Source: Oenococcus kitaharae
GTDB lineage: Bacteria; Bacillota; Bacilli; Lactobacillales; Lactobacillaceae
Direction: 5' to 3'
DNA: 64,000 bases
NCBI RefSeq assembly: GCF_025758695.1
Contig: NZ_JANJQP010000003.1
Location: forward strand, 124,001 to 188,000
Shown here: piece by piece, positions 15,497-23,919 of the stretch
Numbering within the stretch: the stretch's first letter is position 1
How the letters are laid out: every line of letters starts with the position of its first letter
Notes under the pieces: generated by a model
What the model was told of the DNA's origin: nothing
Databases searched by the model: none
What the model saw: only the letters and a program-made list of their open reading frames with translations
Position numbers and translations under genes: made by a program

Positions 15497-17023
15497 ATGA
15501 TTAAAAATATTTTAGAAACAATCAATGCACAAGCCGCTATCCATCCTGATTCACCGGCATATGATTATTTGGGCAGACATAACAGTTATCGCGACCTCAA
15601 AGAATATTCTGATTCCTTGGCTGCTTATATCGATTGTCAGCCAATCAAAACAAATGCACCGATCATGATTTTTGGTGGTCAGGAATTTTCGATGATTGCG
15701 AGTTTTTTGGCTGCTGCTAAATCTGGTCACGCTTATATCCCTGTCGATGTAAACTCGCCTAGCGAGCGGCTAACGGCGATTTTAACCATTGCTGATCCCG
15801 CTCTTGTGATTGCCTGTGATGCGTTGCCGATAAAAATTTCAGACCGGCCGGTGATTCAAGCTGATCAGCTGGCAAATATTTTTTTGCAGCAGACTGCCTA
15901 CAAGATGACTCATGCCGTCACTGGTGATGATACCTTCTACATCATTTTTACATCTGGTACAACGGGTCAACCCAAGGGCGTACAGATCAGCAGCAGCAAC
16001 ATTTTAAGTTTTGCCAATTGGCAACTAGGTTCTGATTTTAATCTTCCTGAACATGCCTCCACTTTAGCCCAAGCACCTTTCTCTTTTGATTTATCTGTCA
16101 TGGACTGGATTCCGGCATTGTTAGCCGGCGGGCAGCTGCGGGCTTTGCCAAAAGAAGTTGCTGATAATTTCAAAAAACTCTTTGAGATTCTGCCGCAGTA
16201 TGATTTGCAGGTTTTTGTTTCGACGCCTTCTTTTGCAGAAGTCTGTCTGATAAATCCGGATTTCGATCAAGTTCATTTACCTCAACTGAGTCATTTTCTT
16301 TTCTGCGGTGAGGAGCTGACTAAAAAGACTGCCGACAAGCTGCAAGAACGTTTTCCTGGCGCTAAAATTTTTAACACGTACGGGCCGACTGAGGCTACTG
16401 TAGCTGTTTCGGGAGTTCAAATAACTCAGCAGCTTGTAAATCAATTCGATCGTCTGCCTGTGGGCTATGTCAAATCTGATACGCAAGTCACGATTTTTGA
16501 TGAGCAAGGGAAACCCGTACCTTGTGGCCAATCTGGGGAGATCATTATTTACGGCCCAAGTGTTTCAAAGGGCTATCTGAACAATCCAAAAAAGACTGCA
16601 GCAGCCTTTTTCCATTATCAAGGGCAGCGGGCTTATCGTACCGGAGACTTAGGCAGTTTGGATGCACGCGGTCTGCTGCATTATGAGGGCCGTAAAGATT
16701 TTCAGATCAAACTGCACGGCTACCGGATCGAGCTTGAGGAAGTGAACCATGGTTTAAGTCAAAGTGATTTGGTCAAACAAGCCGTGGCTATTCCACGATA
16801 CGATTCGGATCATAAAGTTGCCCAATTACTGGCATGGGTCGTGCCCAAAGATAATCAGTTTGCCAAGGATGCTGATTTAACAAAAGCGCTTAAAGAAGAT
16901 TTGAAAGAACGGATGATGTCCTATATGATTCCCAGCCGTTTTGTTTACAAAGACAGTTTGCCGATTTCAGCCAACGGAAAAATTGACATCAAAAAGGCCA
17001 TCGCTGAGGTCAATAATGTTTGA
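15497..17023 (+). CDS. dltA: D-alanine--D-alanyl carrier protein ligase DltA
   Basis: 508-aa adenylating enzyme that activates D-alanine with ATP and loads it on the DltC phosphopantetheine arm. The P-loop FTSGTTGQPKGV (about residue 150), the YRTGDLG motif and the hinge/lysine region GRKDFQIKLHGYRIE are present. ATG 15497 is preceded by AGGTG; a GTG two codons upstream is possible but overlaps the SD. It overlaps dltB by 8 bp. Confidence 0.96.
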   Translation: MIKNILETINAQAAIHPDSPAYDYLGRHNSYRDLKEYSDSLAAYIDCQPIKTNAPIMIFGGQEFSMIASFLAAAKSGHAYIPVDVNSPSERLTAILTIADPALVIACDALPIKISDRPVIQADQLANIFLQQTAYKMTHAVTGDDTFYIIFTSGTTGQPKGVQISSSNILSFANWQLGSDFNLPEHASTLAQAPFSFDLSVMDWIPALLAGGQLRALPKEVADNFKKLFEILPQYDLQVFVSTPSFAEVCLINPDFDQVHLPQLSHFLFCGEELTKKTADKLQERFPGAKIFNTYGPTEATVAVSGVQITQQLVNQFDRLPVGYVKSDTQVTIFDEQGKPVPCGQSGEIIIYGPSVSKGYLNNPKKTAAAFFHYQGQRAYRTGDLGSLDARGLLHYEGRKDFQIKLHGYRIELEEVNHGLSQSDLVKQAVAIPRYDSDHKVAQLLAWVVPKDNQFAKDADLTKALKEDLKERMMSYMIPSRFVYKDSLPISANGKIDIKKAIAEVNNV

Positions 17024-18245
17024 TTTTTTCGGAAATCAACTGCCTAATTTACAGCCCTATGCGGATCCGACTTACTTTATTTACCTGTTGATAGCCATAC
17101 TGCCTTTAGCCATCGGTTTATATTTCGGCCGGCGTTTTAAGATTTATGAAGCCGTCTTTTCGTTAGTTTTCATTGTTTTAATGTTTACAGACGATAAGCT
17201 GGGTCAGGGATTAGCTCTAATCGGCTATATTATCTGGCAGCTGCTAGCCGTCTGGCTGTATCATGTCTACCGGAATCGCCAAAATAAGGCCTGGGTTTTC
17301 TATCTAGCTGTGTTCGCCTCCATTCTGCCCTTGATCATTGTGAAAATGACGCCAGCCATCGATGAAGGCGCCAAATCGATCATCGGTTTTCTTGGTATTT
17401 CTTATCTGACCTTTCGTGCGGTCGGCGTGATTATGGAAATGCGGGACGGTGTCCAAAAAGATTTCAAAGCTTGGCATTTTTTTAGATTCATGGTTTTTAT
17501 GCCGACCTTTTCTTCGGGCCCGATTGATCGTTATCGGCGTTTTGAAAAAGATTATCAGCAGATTCCGGACCGGAACCATTATGTGGATTTGGTTGGCAAA
17601 GCTGTTAAATATCTGTTTATCGGTTTTTTGTATAAATTCGTATTGTCTTATATCTTCGGCAGCTTAATGCTTCCTAATGCTGAAAATATGGCTTTGGCGG
17701 CTGGCAAGGGGCCATCATTTGAACTTTTGTGGGTCATGTATATTTATGGTTTTTACTTGTTCTTTGATTTTGCGGGCTACTCCTTATTCGCTGTCGCCAT
17801 TTCGTATTTAATGGGCGTCGAAACGCCAATGAACTTTAAGGCTCCTTTTAAGTCAAAAAACCTGAAAGAGTTCTGGAATCGTTGGCACATCAGCTTGAGT
17901 TTTTGGTTTCGAGATTACGTTTTCATGCGGATGGTCTTCGCCATGAAGAAAAAACGATTATTCAAAAAATCCACCACTTATTCAAGTGTGGCTTATGTCT
18001 TGAATATGCTGCTGATGGGTTTTTGGCATGGCATCACTTGGTACTATATTGCCTATGGCCTATTTCATGGCTTGGGTCTAATGATTAACGATGCCTGGCT
18101 GCGTTATAAGCGCCGCCATCTAAAATGGCTGAAGTCTAATTGGTTGACACAAGGCATTGCGATTATCTTTACTTTTCACGTGGTGATGTTCAGTTTCTTG
18201 TTGTTCTCGGGATTCTTGAATGTTTTATGGTTTATCAAAAAATAG
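17016..18245 (+). CDS. dltB: DltB, MBOAT-family D-alanyl transferase
   Basis: 409-aa polytopic MBOAT protein that passes D-alanine across the membrane from DltC. Recognisable elements are the FRAVGVIMEMRDG and FMPTFSSGPIDRYRRF segments, FWNRWHISLSFWFRDYVF, and the catalytic His in GFWHGITWYYIAYG (about residue 337). The ATG at 17016 overlaps dltA and starts MFDFFGNQLP. An upstream in-frame extension has no SD and would overlap dltA much further, so it is rejected. Confidence 0.95.
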   Translation: MFDFFGNQLPNLQPYADPTYFIYLLIAILPLAIGLYFGRRFKIYEAVFSLVFIVLMFTDDKLGQGLALIGYIIWQLLAVWLYHVYRNRQNKAWVFYLAVFASILPLIIVKMTPAIDEGAKSIIGFLGISYLTFRAVGVIMEMRDGVQKDFKAWHFFRFMVFMPTFSSGPIDRYRRFEKDYQQIPDRNHYVDLVGKAVKYLFIGFLYKFVLSYIFGSLMLPNAENMALAAGKGPSFELLWVMYIYGFYLFFDFAGYSLFAVAISYLMGVETPMNFKAPFKSKNLKEFWNRWHISLSFWFRDYVFMRMVFAMKKKRLFKKSTTYSSVAYVLNMLLMGFWHGITWYYIAYGLFHGLGLMINDAWLRYKRRHLKWLKSNWLTQGIAIIFTFHVVMFSFLLFSGFLNVLWFIKK

Positions 18246-18255
18246 AGGTGTAAAA

Positions 18256-18489
18256 ATGGAAAAAGAAGTTCTAGAAATTTTAAAAAATATTGCTGGTGAA
18301 GATTTGTCTGACCAGCGTGATGAGAATTTTTTTGAAAATGGTCTCATAGATTCAATGGCGACTGTTGATTTGATTTTAGCTTTGCAGGAAAAGTTCTCGA
18401 TCAATGTACCAGTCTCTGAATTCGATCGCAGCCAATGGGATACGCCCAATAAAGTGATTGCGCAGGTCAAGGAGCTGATGAATCACTAA
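18256..18489 (+). CDS. dltC: D-alanyl carrier protein DltC
   Basis: 77-aa acyl-carrier-like protein. The phosphopantetheine-accepting Ser lies in ENGLIDSMATVDL (about residue 36), the conserved DSM motif. ATG 18256 follows AGAGGTG. The stop TAA overlaps the dltD ATG by one base (TAATG), giving tight coupling. Confidence 0.96.
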   Translation: MEKEVLEILKNIAGEDLSDQRDENFFENGLIDSMATVDLILALQEKFSINVPVSEFDRSQWDTPNKVIAQVKELMNH

Positions 18490-19778
18490 TGGGGAAAAAG
18501 CTCTGGAGAATTTTTGGACCCGTACTGCTGGCTGTCGCGATTCTGCTTGTTTTGTTATTTGCGCCTTTTAATTATTCTCACTTTTCATCCAAAGATGAAC
18601 AGCGGGCAGCAGTTGCTTTGAATTCTGTCGTTTTTAAGAATCAGCAGTTAAAAAAACAAGCGTTATCGGATCAGCATATGCGTTACATTCCTTTTTTCGG
18701 GTCTTCTGAATGGGAACGTATGGATGCCTTCCATCCTTCAGTGCTAGCGGTTAAATATCAACGCAGTTACCGGCCGTTTTTATTAGGCCGGCGGGGAACA
18801 CAGTCACTGACACAATATTTTGGCATGCAGACCATTTTGCCGCAATTACAAAATAAGCAGGCTGTTTTTGTTATTTCGCCGCAGTGGTTTGATCATGTTG
18901 GAGCTGAACCTGCAGCTTTTGACTTTTATTTTTCCAATCTGCAAGGTGCTGATTGGCTATGCCGTGCAAGGAATACAGCTGTCGATCGATATGCAGCTCG
19001 TCGCTTTCTTGCGTTGCAGGGCAAAGGCCGCAAAGATGATTTAGCCGCTATGTATCGGCGGATTGCCCAAGGAAAAGCCTTGACCCCTTTTCAAAAATGG
19101 GAAATCCGAACTCGAAAAAATGTTTTAGAACATGAAGATGAGCTATTCAGTAATTTTCATATCAATGATAATTATGACCGGCGAATTTTAAAGCAAAGCC
19201 AATACCTGCCAAAGAAATTTTCTTATGGTCGCCTAAGCCGCATAGCAGGCCGTATGGCAGCTAGGGGGAGCAGCAACAACGCATTTGGTATTTCTAATCG
19301 TTTCTATCGCAGCAAAATTCGGCCGATTGGCGTGCGGCGTTTGCGCGGCGTTCAAAGGAGAGCCAGTTACCTGCGTTCACCGGAGTATGGCGATTTGCAG
19401 TTGCTGCTGACTCAATTTGCTCAGTCCAATATCAATGTCATGATTGTAATACCACCTGTTAATCATAAATGGGCTGCCTATACAGGCTTAAAAGAAGCGC
19501 GTTATCAGCGTGCTGTGCGTAAAATCAAATATCAACTGCATGAGCAATCTTTCAACCGGGTATTGGATTTGTCCAAAGATGGTGACCAGCCTTATTTCAT
19601 GGAAGATACGATTCACCTAGGCTGGCGCGGCTGGTTGGCTTTTGATAAGGGTGTATATCCTTTTCTCACCAAAAAGCAGAAGCAGCCTCACTATCGGATT
19701 AATAATCGTTTCCTATCCAAAAAATGGCAGCAGCTGCGTTTTACAGAATCAGATGCACGCAAGCTGATTAAAAAATAA
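18489..19778 (+). CDS. dltD: DltD, teichoic acid D-alanylation protein
   Basis: 429 aa with one N-terminal membrane anchor (about residues 9-27) and a large extracellular SGNH-like domain; it completes transfer of D-alanine to lipoteichoic acid. The serine-containing FFGSSEWERMD motif (about residue 73) and the C-terminal MEDTIHLGWRGW (catalytic Asp-x-x-His) are visible. It is the last gene of the operon, ended by a bidirectional terminator shared with hsp20. Confidence 0.95.
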   Translation: MGKKLWRIFGPVLLAVAILLVLLFAPFNYSHFSSKDEQRAAVALNSVVFKNQQLKKQALSDQHMRYIPFFGSSEWERMDAFHPSVLAVKYQRSYRPFLLGRRGTQSLTQYFGMQTILPQLQNKQAVFVISPQWFDHVGAEPAAFDFYFSNLQGADWLCRARNTAVDRYAARRFLALQGKGRKDDLAAMYRRIAQGKALTPFQKWEIRTRKNVLEHEDELFSNFHINDNYDRRILKQSQYLPKKFSYGRLSRIAGRMAARGSSNNAFGISNRFYRSKIRPIGVRRLRGVQRRASYLRSPEYGDLQLLLTQFAQSNINVMIVIPPVNHKWAAYTGLKEARYQRAVRKIKYQLHEQSFNRVLDLSKDGDQPYFMEDTIHLGWRGWLAFDKGVYPFLTKKQKQPHYRINNRFLSKKWQQLRFTESDARKLIKK

Positions 19779-19790
19779 ATTTGGACAAAC

Positions 19791-19822
19791 AAAAAGCCGC
19801 TGATCATCACAGTGGCTTTTTT
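19791..19822. terminator. Bidirectional terminator between dltD and hsp20
   Basis: AAAAAGCCGCTG (19791-19802) pairs with CAGTGGCTTTTT (19810-19821), one G-T pair, flanked by A- and T-runs on either side. Confidence 0.88.
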
Positions 19823-19826
19823 GGAT

Positions 19827-20273
19827 TTACTGAATTTCAATATGATGTGCTTGATTCTCATCAGACTTTGGTAAAACAAGCTTCAAGATGCCATCTTCAT
19901 ACTTAGCGCTGATCTTGCTTTCATCAACACCAGGGAGATAGTAGCTGCGAGAATAACTGCCAGAGCGGCGCTCACTGGCAACGAGATGATTTTTCTTATC
20001 TCTTTGCTCCGAATCACGATTCAGCGTGCCCGATACGGACAGATTATTGTTAGCGTAATCTATTTTAATATCCTTTTTGTCTAATCCGGGCAGTTCAATC
20101 TGTAAAGCGTAAGCTTTGTCATCCTCGGAAACATCGGTCCGCATCAAAGGATTACTCCGACGCATACCGTTCCAAAACTCATCACGCGGGCCAAAGAAAT
20201 TATTCATCAAATTTCCCATCATATCGCCGACGTCCATCAGTCCATCATTCCTATCAATTAAATCATTTGCCAT
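19827..20273 (-). CDS. Small heat-shock protein Hsp20 (Lo18-like)
   Basis: 148-aa alpha-crystallin chaperone. The core domain runs from about residue 42 (VSEDDKAYALQIELPGL) and includes the YEDGILKLVLPK motif near the C-terminus. The acidic N-terminus and the size agree with Lo18 of O. oeni, a chaperone that also stabilises membranes in stress. The ATG at 20273 has AGGAGG at 7 bp; a TTG six bases upstream is disfavoured. A CtsR-type repeat lies about 75 bp upstream, as expected for class III heat-shock control. Confidence 0.93.
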   Translation of the reverse strand: MANDLIDRNDGLMDVGDMMGNLMNNFFGPRDEFWNGMRRSNPLMRTDVSEDDKAYALQIELPGLDKKDIKIDYANNNLSVSGTLNRDSEQRDKKNHLVASERRSGSYSRSYYLPGVDESKISAKYEDGILKLVLPKSDENQAHHIEIQ

Positions 20274-20342
20274 ATTCAATACCTCCTATTGCTAAGTGAT
20301 ATATCATATCTATCGCTTACACCTATTATAATAGTCAGTATT

Positions 20343-20367
20343 GGTCAGAAAGTCAATAAAGGTCAAA
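20343..20367. promoter_or_regulatory. CtsR box / hsp20 promoter region
   Basis: Direct heptads AGTCAAT (20351-20357) and GGTCAAA (20361-20367), 3 bp apart, match the CtsR operator (A/GGTCAAA-NAN-A/GGTCAAA) with one mismatch. A third heptad GGTCAGA is at 20343-20349. Overlapping on the minus strand are -35 TTGACT and an AT-rich -10 (TATTAT/TATAAT near 20333-20325). Confidence 0.75.
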
Positions 20368-20439
20368 CAAAAATCTGAAAGTTTTTGATTACGTTTCGTA
20401 TGAATGAAGTGTTGTCCTGTACGATGCTAAAATTGGCTT

Positions 20440-23400
20440 ATGACCTTAAAGATTATCCGAGCCTTTGCTGATAGTGATTTTCGCTCCGAGTTATTGGCTC
20501 GTATACATAAAAAATATCAGGCGGATCCGCAGGCGCGTTTTTTCTATGTGGTACCCAACCATATTAAATTTTCGTCAGAGGTCGGTGTTTTAAAGGATTT
20601 TGGAGGCTTATTGGGCGCAAAAACTCAAGATAACCAGGCCTTTTCACGCTTGCAGGTTTACTCTTTCTCACGCCTGGCTTGGGCCTTGACCAAACAAGAA
20701 GAGGGGAAAACGGCGCTGACTGATTTATCAATCGCCATTCTAGTTGGACAAGTCTTGCGGGATCTGCCCTTAGCACAATTGGGAATTTTTGCGCGTTCTG
20801 CCCGTTTGCCAGGGTTTGTGGCCAATGTTGCCGCACAGCTGCAGGAAATTTGGGATTCCGGATTGACTGCCGCTGAGTTAGGGGTAACACATAGCGGCCA
20901 AGATCGTTTAGCTGACAAAATTCATTTTCTGGCGATTATTGAAGCACAAGTTCTGCCTTTACTGGCAGACTTTGAGCTGCCTGAGGATAAGCTGAAAAAT
21001 TTTGCTGAAGATTTGGCAGATTTAGACTTATCGCACGCAAATTTCTATTTTGAAGGTTTTTCTAATTTTACCAATACTGAGATGTCTGTTTTACAAGCAA
21101 TTATTGCCTTGGATAGACAAGGCAGACTAGGCAGTGATTCTGAAGTGACGGTCGCTTTGATCGGCGATAGTGCCAGTGATCGTTTTGGGGATGGCAATCT
21201 CTTTTTTAAGACGAATCGCCTGATTAGAGAAAATTTTCCTGATGCCCAGATCGAGCGGATTCATCGCGATCGAAATTTATCTATGTCGCAGCAGAATTTT
21301 GAAAAGAGCTGGCGTGAATTAGAAACACAGGGTTTTGCCCAAGAAAAACGCCCATTGCCTCAGATGTCGATCAGGGCCGTCAGCAGCCAGGAAAACGAAG
21401 CGGCTTTTGTTGCCCGCTCGATTCGCCGCAAATTGGTCGACGATCCAACTTTGCGGGCACGTGACATTTTGGTGATTGCTCAGCGTTTGGACAATTACAA
21501 AGATATTCTGCCGCACTTTTTCCAGCGCTATGATCTGCCTTATTTCTTGGATAGTGATACCCGCATGTCTGATCATCCTTTAGCTTCTGTTTTAGAAAGT
21601 TTGTTGACACCAAGTGCAGAATTCGATTACGAACGGGTTATGCGGATTTTAAAAAGCGGCCTATTCCAATGGGAATCCGAAACGAATTTTCAAGATTCTT
21701 TGGATTATCTGGAAAACTTTGTTCTGGCAGCTAACCCTAAAGAGGCTCTTTGGCGTAATGGTGATTTTCAGTATGTCGCGGTCAGTGATGAACAAGATGT
21801 GGCCAAAAGCGATCCACAAGACCAGCGAATCAACCAAATGGTTAATCAGATGCGTGTCTATATTGTGCAGCTGCTGGATAGTTTTAAGGACCGTTTTGCA
21901 AAAGTGACTACTTATGGGCAGGCGGTCAGGACCTTAATGACTTGGCTGCTGGACTTTAAAGTCGATCAGGTCTTTATTGCACAAGCCAATCGCGGCGATG
22001 ACCGAGGCGTTCAGGCTTGGAAAATGCTGATAAACAGCCTAGAACAGATCGATCATTTGATTGCCGACAAGGAATTTGTTGGCCAGGATTTTTTGCAGAT
22101 GTTAAAAGATGGTTTTGCAGCGGCCACCTTTTCAGGTATTCCGGCCAGTCTGGATCAGATTACGATTTCCGAAAGCGGAATTGTCCAACGGCAGGATTAC
22201 CGCCTGCTTTACTTTATTGGTGCGACTTCAGACAGTCTGCCGGCGCAGATTGATTCTAAAAGCCTATTGGATGATTCTGATCGTCAGCAATTAGTCAGTG
22301 ATTTTGCTGAAGCCAAAAAAGATTATTTTTTGCAGGACACGAGCCGTCAGCAGATGGCCGCCGAGAATCTACGTTTTTATTCGACCGTCTTATCTGCTAC
22401 AGAATCAGTTGTCTTCAGTTATCCAAAATTTAGAAGCGATGGCAAAAAAAATGAGCTTTCGCCATATTTGTCCCGCCTGTCATTGCCGGAAGTCTCGGAC
22501 TTGCACGAAGTCAAAGTGCCGGATCTGCCTGAAAAGAAGGCGGATCTCGTCAATTATTTGGGCAATGCCAATAGCTCGGTTACTGCCGTCAGCCGCAGTG
22601 CAAAAGCATATGGGACTGCTTTTATTGACGGTTTATATTCGTTAATTGCCTTGCGAAACGCCAACTTTAAGAAAGTTTTGGCCGCGAGCCATTATGAAAA
22701 TCAAGTTGTGACTTTGAGAAAAGACCTGGTCGATAAGCTTTTTGGCAAAGATTTGCGTTTATCAATTTCTCAAATCGAACGCTATTTCAGTAATCCTTAT
22801 GAATATTTTCTGCAGTATGGCCTGCGTTTGAAAAAACGGAGCCAATTTACCCTGGATCCTGCGCTTTCAGGCAGTTACTATCATGCGATTTTTGAAAAAG
22901 TCGTTGATAGGATGATCGAAAAAAAAGTCGCATTTCGCGATTTAAGCAATCAAGAACTGGATGAAAGCAGTCGTCAGGCTGCTGAGAGCCTGCTGCAGCA
23001 AGAAGATTTTCAGATTCTGGATTCAGATGACCATTTCCAGGCTGTTGCTAAAAGCCTCACACAGGATGTTGCATTGACTTTCCGTCTGATGCGGCTGTCC
23101 AATGCCTTTAACCAATCACGCCCTATCCGCACTGAGGCAGCTTTTGGCCGCTTGGATCAGGATAACAAGCAGGCGCCTTTGATTGGTCTGGATTTCACTT
23201 TGGAAAACGGCAACCGCTTATATCTTCGCGGGAAAGTCGACCGCATTGATAGCCAGGATCAGAATCATGATTTTGCGACAATTATTGATTACAAGTCCAA
23301 TGGCAAACAATTTAATTTTCGCGATGCTTATGTTGGCAGTGAGCTGCAGTTGTTGACTTATTGGATGGATCTTTTAAAAAATACACAGCAGCTGGGATTT

Positions 23401-23919
23401 CGCCAGTTGGGCGGGGCTGTTTTCGCCCAGATTAAAAATCAGCCGGCCACAATCGCAGATATGCTGTCCAAGGGTGTGCCGCTGGACCAGGTCTTTGGCC
23501 AAAATGCACAGTTTCAGCGGCCGGATTTCCAATTCCGTGGTCTTTTACTGGACGATTCAGCCTATTTGGATAATTTGCAGCATCTGGAAGCTGGCGAGAA
23601 GGCCGATTTTTATCATTTTTCGTTAACAAAAAATGAACAGCATGCTGCTAGCGATGATGTCTTATCTAAAGAAGATCTGCAATTATTGATGAAACATGAC
23701 CAGGACAAACTGGTCCAAGCCGGCAATGCCATTAGTCAAGGGCGTTTTCCTTTGTATCCTTTGCGGGAGGGCGACCAGAGATCTGCACTGACTTATTCCG
23801 ATTATAAGGAAGTTATGAATTTCGATCGTTCTTTTGGCGATCGTTATCATGATTTGAATGTTTATCCCAATAACAGAAAAGGCATTTTGGCCTTATTGAA
23901 AAAGGAGCAGGAAAAATGA
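20440..23919 (+). CDS. rexB: ATP-dependent nuclease subunit B (RexB/AddB)
   Basis: 1159-aa subunit of the RexAB (AddAB) double-strand-break resection enzyme, the Gram-positive counterpart of RecBCD. The N-terminal inactivated-helicase-like part is divergent and lacks a usable Walker A, as in other lactic RexB proteins. The C-terminal PD-(D/E)XK nuclease is visible as IIDYKSNGK (about residue 950), preceded by RLYLRGKVDRID. No SD is present; instead TAAAAT ends 6 nt before the ATG, suggesting a leaderless message. rexA overlaps by 4 bp. Confidence 0.92.
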   Translation: MTLKIIRAFADSDFRSELLARIHKKYQADPQARFFYVVPNHIKFSSEVGVLKDFGGLLGAKTQDNQAFSRLQVYSFSRLAWALTKQEEGKTALTDLSIAILVGQVLRDLPLAQLGIFARSARLPGFVANVAAQLQEIWDSGLTAAELGVTHSGQDRLADKIHFLAIIEAQVLPLLADFELPEDKLKNFAEDLADLDLSHANFYFEGFSNFTNTEMSVLQAIIALDRQGRLGSDSEVTVALIGDSASDRFGDGNLFFKTNRLIRENFPDAQIERIHRDRNLSMSQQNFEKSWRELETQGFAQEKRPLPQMSIRAVSSQENEAAFVARSIRRKLVDDPTLRARDILVIAQRLDNYKDILPHFFQRYDLPYFLDSDTRMSDHPLASVLESLLTPSAEFDYERVMRILKSGLFQWESETNFQDSLDYLENFVLAANPKEALWRNGDFQYVAVSDEQDVAKSDPQDQRINQMVNQMRVYIVQLLDSFKDRFAKVTTYGQAVRTLMTWLLDFKVDQVFIAQANRGDDRGVQAWKMLINSLEQIDHLIADKEFVGQDFLQMLKDGFAAATFSGIPASLDQITISESGIVQRQDYRLLYFIGATSDSLPAQIDSKSLLDDSDRQQLVSDFAEAKKDYFLQDTSRQQMAAENLRFYSTVLSATESVVFSYPKFRSDGKKNELSPYLSRLSLPEVSDLHEVKVPDLPEKKADLVNYLGNANSSVTAVSRSAKAYGTAFIDGLYSLIALRNANFKKVLAASHYENQVVTLRKDLVDKLFGKDLRLSISQIERYFSNPYEYFLQYGLRLKKRSQFTLDPALSGSYYHAIFEKVVDRMIEKKVAFRDLSNQELDESSRQAAESLLQQEDFQILDSDDHFQAVAKSLTQDVALTFRLMRLSNAFNQSRPIRTEAAFGRLDQDNKQAPLIGLDFTLENGNRLYLRGKVDRIDSQDQNHDFATIIDYKSNGKQFNFRDAYVGSELQLLTYWMDLLKNTQQLGFRQLGGAVFAQIKNQPATIADMLSKGVPLDQVFGQNAQFQRPDFQFRGLLLDDSAYLDNLQHLEAGEKADFYHFSLTKNEQHAASDDVLSKEDLQLLMKHDQDKLVQAGNAISQGRFPLYPLREGDQRSALTYSDYKEVMNFDRSFGDRYHDLNVYPNNRKGILALLKKEQEK

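Noticed and set aside
16840-16860. TGGCAT...GTGCC resembling a second -24/-12 promoter
   Set aside because: Inside dltA coding sequence with poor -12 match and no activator site.
16941-17016. Longer N-terminus for DltB starting at 16941
   Set aside because: Would overlap dltA by more than 80 bp without an SD; family proteins begin close to the MFDFF start at 17016.
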